From positions 1-31,234 of IMG/VR virus record IMGVR_UViG_3300031660_000027: 31,234 nucleotides of DNA. The stretch is one strand, 5' to 3'. Below are positions 27,256-31,234 of the stretch, in pieces. Under the pieces are notes generated by a model. It worked only from the letters and a program-made list of their open reading frames with translations, ran no database searches and was not told the origin of the DNA. Position 1 is the first letter of the stretch. Each line of letters opens with the position of its first letter. A program made the translations under genes and the position numbers. Source of the stretch: a virus.

Positions 27256-29368
27256 GCGTAGCATCCTTAATTATGTCGGCCTGCGCCTTCATGACTTCGC
27301 GGTTGATCGCCATGTCCGACTTGATCTTAGCCACGTTGAGCTGCGTGCCATACTTGGCCTGCATTTCTTCGGCCTTGACGTATAGCTCCGCTTCAAGTTC
27401 GTCGCGCTTGCGATCATCGTCCATTATCATCTTTTCACGCCCAAGCTGCAACTCAGCAGCCTTCTTCTGCATGTCCGCCTGTATCTGCTGGATTTGCACC
27501 TGTATCAACTGCTCATTGATGTCAGGTTTATCTTGCGCTGGCGGTGGCTGGAATTGCGCAGGGTCTGCCCAGAATTGCGAGGTGTCTTTGAACCCTGCAA
27601 GTTCCGTCATCGCCTTCAGCGTATTGGACAGCTTGCTGATGTCGGTCAGCGGGTTCTGTGGACCCATTGTCGCCATAGCTTCCTTCTGCATCTCGCCGAT
27701 CTGGCGAAGCATCATCATGCGCTCAGTGTCGGAACCTCGGCCCAGAGCCACGTTTATGGTGACGTCCATGTTTGAGTTGAATGCGCGCGGGTCGATTGGC
27801 ACAAATTCGTTGCTCAATCGGACCATGCGCTCGCGATCTTGGTGCGTCGTGATTAAGTGTAGCACGAGTTGATACATGCGCTTGACGCCGGTCTCAGCAA
27901 AGATGCGGGCGATCAGCTCAATGTGCTGCTGTGCTGCGCTTACAGTGGCAGCAACGGCAGTTGCGGTAGATGATTGCAAGGCACTAGCATCAAGCCCAGC
28001 AGACGCCTTTGAGATGCCTGTGCGGGCCTCTTTAACCTGATCCATGTATTGCAGGACCGGAAACGCCTCACGACCGACGAACGGCATAGAAAGTGGCTGC
28101 ACCTGACCGGCAGAACGCTGGCGGATGATCGCGCCAACCTCTGTGGAAAGAACGTCATCCATGTTGACCATTCCCTCGGTCACAGCAATGCGTGGGTGGA
28201 TGGACATCGCCAAGCTGTCAAGCGTGTTGCGCATGATGGATGACTTGATGCGCTGAATATCCATGACTGTCTCAGCGACACTGTGACCGAATAGGTCATG
28301 AGCCTCTGGGTCTGGGCACATTGTGGCAAACGGTGCCATTGTGCATGGCTCATTCATAAGGATTTTATTGCCGTCGCCTGCTGTGCAAATTTTGCGCAGT
28401 TCAGCGATGCCGTCGCCATCATAATCTACTTTGATGTAGTTCTCGACGTAGAGAACCTTCTTCATCGCAGGATCGTTGCGCTCATTCATCTCGTTAGACA
28501 GCGCCTTGTTGCGCGTGTAACGCTCGACGTTGGTTGACATGTCTTCGTGCGCGGAGCTTAGTTTTGAGACTTCGTCGTAGTCATAACCCATCGCAACAAG
28601 CTCTGAGACGGTGACGATGCGACGGTGTGCAACGTAGTCAGCCTCCTCAACCGACTTAGCCTCGCGAGAAACCAGAAACTCTTCTGGCGGAACGGCCTCA
28701 ACCTTCACGCGACCGTCTGGGTGCGTGTATGTGGCACGAACGGCATGCTCCATAGGAGGCTCCACGATCATGCCGGTCATTTCGTCCATCATTGGCTCGC
28801 CGGCAGGCGTGGACGCCGTGATCTCGATTTCGACATCTGGGTCAGACATCAGAGCGTTCAGAGACGCGTCATCAAGGCCGCTCATGTCGTACGTCTCAAA
28901 CTTAGTCTGGTCGTCCCAGTAAACTTTGATGATGCCGAGCTTGCGCACTAGGGCATCCATAAATGCGCTGTGCATTTCGAGGAAGCCGTTGTTGTCGCGG
29001 TTGATAACGAAATTGGCGTAGTCTGTGGCTTGCTTAGCGCTCGCAACGTCCTCTGGACCCTGCGGGACAAACTCAACAGTGCGGTCTGTGCCGTGGAAGA
29101 TACGCATCAAGGACGGCATGATCGCCTGTACGGTATCACGTACGTCCATTGAGACGACTTGACTGCGGCCCTCTTCCTCATTGCCGAATGGCTCGCCGCG
29201 ATAGTATTGCGTCGCCGTTGCGCGCATCGGGCTGATCCAGTTGTCAATGTAGTCGATTGCGTCTTCAATCTCTTTGCCGACGATGCCCTGCAGCTCGTCG
29301 TCCTTCATCACGTCTGGGTTCAGCTCTTCTTCGAGCGCCGACACCATCTGGTTGATTTCATAGTCCAT
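27245..29368 (-). CDS. portal protein, P22-like, about 707 aa
   Basis: The dodecameric portal forms the DNA channel and head-tail vertex. The frame opens at 29413, but ATG 29368 (MDYEINQMVSALEEEL) has AGAGGG 8 bases upstream, whereas the ATGs at 29413/29410 touch their AAGGAG. Typical segments are NWISPMRATATQYYRGEPFG, YANFVINRDNNGFLEM, VYWDDQTK, PPEEFLVSREAKSVEEADYV, DLFGHSVAETVMDIQRIKSS and the C-terminal coiled coil (QIQADMQKKAAELQLGREKM), which in P22 forms the barrel. The length matches P22 gp1 (about 725 aa). Confidence 0.92.
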   Translation of the reverse strand: MDYEINQMVSALEEELNPDVMKDDELQGIVGKEIEDAIDYIDNWISPMRATATQYYRGEPFGNEEEGRSQVVSMDVRDTVQAIMPSLMRIFHGTDRTVEFVPQGPEDVASAKQATDYANFVINRDNNGFLEMHSAFMDALVRKLGIIKVYWDDQTKFETYDMSGLDDASLNALMSDPDVEIEITASTPAGEPMMDEMTGMIVEPPMEHAVRATYTHPDGRVKVEAVPPEEFLVSREAKSVEEADYVAHRRIVTVSELVAMGYDYDEVSKLSSAHEDMSTNVERYTRNKALSNEMNERNDPAMKKVLYVENYIKVDYDGDGIAELRKICTAGDGNKILMNEPCTMAPFATMCPDPEAHDLFGHSVAETVMDIQRIKSSIMRNTLDSLAMSIHPRIAVTEGMVNMDDVLSTEVGAIIRQRSAGQVQPLSMPFVGREAFPVLQYMDQVKEARTGISKASAGLDASALQSSTATAVAATVSAAQQHIELIARIFAETGVKRMYQLVLHLITTHQDRERMVRLSNEFVPIDPRAFNSNMDVTINVALGRGSDTERMMMLRQIGEMQKEAMATMGPQNPLTDISKLSNTLKAMTELAGFKDTSQFWADPAQFQPPPAQDKPDINEQLIQVQIQQIQADMQKKAAELQLGREKMIMDDDRKRDELEAELYVKAEEMQAKYGTQLNVAKIKSDMAINREVMKAQADIIKDATREV

Positions 29369-29436
29369 TGATTTGGCCCTCTTGTGCGACACTTGATTTC
29401 TTGTTAACATCATCTCCTTTATGGGAGACAGACATC

Positions 29437-29592
29437 ATGACTGACGAATTAGACTTTACCGATCCGCTTCGTGCATCGATATATTCGCTTGCGTTTATGC
29501 TTTGGGACAAGACGAGCGACTTGCCTGCGGACGTCATCGAGTTGATCGAAGACATTGTAGAAGAAGAAAGATCCACTAATAACCCCTTATGA
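29437..29592 (+). CDS. 51-aa acidic + strand gene opposite the virion operon
   Basis: ATG 29437 follows GGGAGAC at about 8 bases. The peptide is natural-looking and very acidic: MTDELDFTDPLRASIYSLAF, then LWDKTSDLPADVIELIEDIV and EEERSTNNPL. It occupies the 207-bp gap between two - strand genes and ends over the stop of the gene at 29576, in tail-to-tail overlap. The - strand frame in the gap is Ser-rich and unnatural. With 14035-14214 it is the second small + strand gene embedded in the virion operon. A DNA-mimic or small inhibitor role would fit the charge but is speculation. Confidence 0.5.
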   Translation: MTDELDFTDPLRASIYSLAFMLWDKTSDLPADVIELIEDIVEEERSTNNPL

Positions 29593-31234
29593 AGTCAGCG
29601 ATTAGACCGCGATTATACATGTCCGCATACTCTGGGCCAAGCGTTCTGCTTAGCTCCATAAACTTGTTTGCTTCTTCAACAAGTTGACCGTCAATAATCT
29701 GGCTGGTTTTGGGGTTCATTGTGAAAACTCTTTGATCCGCCGGAAGAAGATAATCCCTTTCTGGGAAGTCGTTTTGTCCGAAACGGTATCCCTGACCCTT
29801 TGCGCTTTCAGCAAGTCTCGGCAGGAACGTGTCTCGCGCCATAATGGATGGCGGGACACTCATGCCATACGTTTCAGCGCCGGTGCCCTCGACAGCGGCA
29901 TATTTGGTATCGTAGGACGGATGATCTGCGTCCAGAAGGCCGCGCTGGATGTCTGGCGTGCCAAATCGATATCCAGCACTAAAACTTTGAGCGTTTACAA
30001 GGTCAGGGTTGGTTGCCGCAAAACGAATTTCGCCGACATCGATGTTGCCATCAAGGTTTTTGACATCTGCCTTGTCAACGCGTTGGATGAATGGCTTGCG
30101 AATGCTTTCAGCCGCCTGAGAGCTAAACCAATCACGAAACACCGGAGATGATACGCTTGGCACTAATCCCTGATCAATTCCACCTTGCGGGGGCAGACCC
30201 TTCTTAGCTCTAGCCTTGTTGCGCCGATCTAGCTGCTTTGAGTTGCTGGCGACAATAATTTTTCTCAGCTCATCGTCCAGCCTGCGAACAGTAGCATCCG
30301 GCATTGGGGCGGAATACAGTGCCTCAGAGAACAACTCTGCCTGATGTTTGGCAAAGTCACCGGATCGCTCACCCATTGGCATGTAGGCCAGTTTGACCTC
30401 TTCATTTTGAGAAACTTGCTGAAGGACGTTGTCCTTTGGCTTCATGACACCTCGATGAGACGCCCAAGTGTCTCCGGTGTTCATAAACTCTGGACCCGCC
30501 ATCATTACAACAGGACGACGCAACTGCATCTCCCCAATGCTGGTAATCTCTTGGCCACCTGATGTTCGATCCCCAGCAGCAAAGTAAAGCCGCTTGCCAA
30601 GGTCGTCCTCTGGCCGGATCAAGGTCGTTGGAGCTAAAATTCCAAGGTCTCTTGCGCCGGTACTCCAGTTATACGGGGCGGTCTTTTGTTTTACGTTTAA
30701 AGAGAATGGCGATTTCATTGCCGGATCGAGCGCGCGACCTGCGTTTTGAGATGGAGGGTCAAAGTAATCAGAACCGACTTTAGCAGCACTCAGGCTGTTA
30801 GCCTCGCCGCTACGCTGGAAAACTTCGCCGATGCCTTCAAGGTCGCCAGATGCGATTGAGCGGCCAAGGCCGATTGCGTCAGCAGTGCGTGCGCCAACAT
30901 CTACGTTGCCCGCAGCACGTACAGCGGCGCGGCCTGCGCCGGCAGCCGGTATAACGCCGGTCATCGCAACTAGGTCGCCAGTATACGCGTCATTCGCGGC
31001 GCGGATTTGCTCCATCGTCGCGCTCTTCAATTCCACGCCTTCCGGCAGGTATCCGGCAGCACCTCTGGATGCGCGGCCTGTTGACTGTGCTACATCTGTT
31101 ATAACACCCCTTGCGGTGCCGACTGGGTCGGAAAGCAAGCCCTTTGCGCCCTCAAGCATGCCGGAGCCGATCTGCTTGGCAACGCCTTTAGGGTTCTCGA
31201 ATAATTCGTCCTTAAAACGCTCGCCGGCGCTGCG
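29576..31234 (-). CDS. partial large protein, start outside the window (at least 552 aa)
   Basis: The frame stays open through the right edge. Reading upstream of the ATG at 31159 gives a natural sequence ending in ELFENPKGVAKQIGSG before it, so the real start lies beyond 31234. The visible part begins with small-residue helices (GLLSDPVGTARGVITDVAQS; VIPAAGAGRAAVRAAGN), continues with a Tyr/Phe-containing mixed region (DNVLQQVSQNEEVKLAYMPM, FFRDWFSS-like segments) and a conserved-looking end (FMELSRTLGPEYADMYNRGL). Such proteins at the head end of phage virion operons can be polyvalent injected or capsid-associated proteins. I do not recognise an enzyme motif. Confidence 0.65.
   Translation of the reverse strand, partial: RSAGERFKDELFENPKGVAKQIGSGMLEGAKGLLSDPVGTARGVITDVAQSTGRASRGAAGYLPEGVELKSATMEQIRAANDAYTGDLVAMTGVIPAAGAGRAAVRAAGNVDVGARTADAIGLGRSIASGDLEGIGEVFQRSGEANSLSAAKVGSDYFDPPSQNAGRALDPAMKSPFSLNVKQKTAPYNWSTGARDLGILAPTTLIRPEDDLGKRLYFAAGDRTSGGQEITSIGEMQLRRPVVMMAGPEFMNTGDTWASHRGVMKPKDNVLQQVSQNEEVKLAYMPMGERSGDFAKHQAELFSEALYSAPMPDATVRRLDDELRKIIVASNSKQLDRRNKARAKKGLPPQGGIDQGLVPSVSSPVFRDWFSSQAAESIRKPFIQRVDKADVKNLDGNIDVGEIRFAATNPDLVNAQSFSAGYRFGTPDIQRGLLDADHPSYDTKYAAVEGTGAETYGMSVPPSIMARDTFLPRLAESAKGQGYRFGQNDFPERDYLLPADQRVFTMNPKTSQIIDGQLVEEANKFMELSRTLGPEYADMYNRGLIADFIRGY

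Noticed and set aside
1-31234. prophage integration signs (integrase, att sites, lysogeny repressor)
   Set aside because: No integrase or tRNA/att-like repeat was found; the small HTH proteins alone do not show lysogeny.

Overview
The window is a near-complete gene set of a tailed double-stranded DNA phage with a short-tailed (podovirus) architecture. It carries a P22-like portal, a SU10-family (DUF5309) major capsid protein, a P22 gp4-like head-completion adaptor, a large nozzle/stabilisation-like protein and a run of long Ala/Gly-rich ejection-type proteins. No contractile-tail or long-tail genes (sheath, tape measure) are seen. No host genes, integrase, tRNA, rRNA, CRISPR or IS elements were found. 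The host cannot be read directly. The 3TM gene-transfer-release holin, the EF-hand holin-like protein and the fibre N-terminus resemble proteins I know from phages of marine bacteria, so a marine proteobacterium (perhaps alphaproteobacterial) is a guess.

Layout. (1) 1-672, + strand: two small unknown genes ending in a strong UACG-loop hairpin. (2) 8325 down to 678, - strand: replication, recombination and packaging. The order is ribbon-helix-helix regulator, RuvC-like resolvase, RecE-like exonuclease, candidate ssDNA-binding protein, Toprim/RepA-like primase-helicase, PD-(D/E)XK nuclease, a protein with an SSB-type C-terminal tip, small terminase and large terminase. Five copies of CCACAGT in both orientations sit in the only sizeable gap of the replication part. 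(3) 8436-11122, + strand: lysis cassette. It holds a 15-aa leader, a membrane/coiled-coil protein, a conserved two-end hydrophobic protein, a 54-aa secreted-looking microprotein, an EF-hand/2TM protein, a 3TM holin, a GH19 lysozyme and a PD-(D/E)XK-like protein. (4) 13796 down to 11119, - strand: a dense cassette of small regulatory genes (OB plus winged-helix protein, HTH proteins, a DnaJ-type zinc-finger microprotein, two membrane microproteins) ending in a dATP/dGTP diphosphohydrolase. (5) 31234 down to 14211, - strand: virion module running from a cut-off gene through portal, scaffold, capsid, adaptor, tail/fibre proteins, nozzle, GNAT-like protein and three ejection-type proteins, closed by a rho-independent terminator at 13870-13919.

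Genes are packed with ATGA/GTGA/TAATG/TTGA overlaps, which fix many starts. Several real genes are under 60 codons. No DNA polymerase, RNA polymerase or thymidylate genes are present. Either replication uses the host polymerase together with the phage primase-helicase and recombination proteins, or the polymerase lies outside the window. The last gene is open at the right edge, so the window is not a closed genome at that joint.
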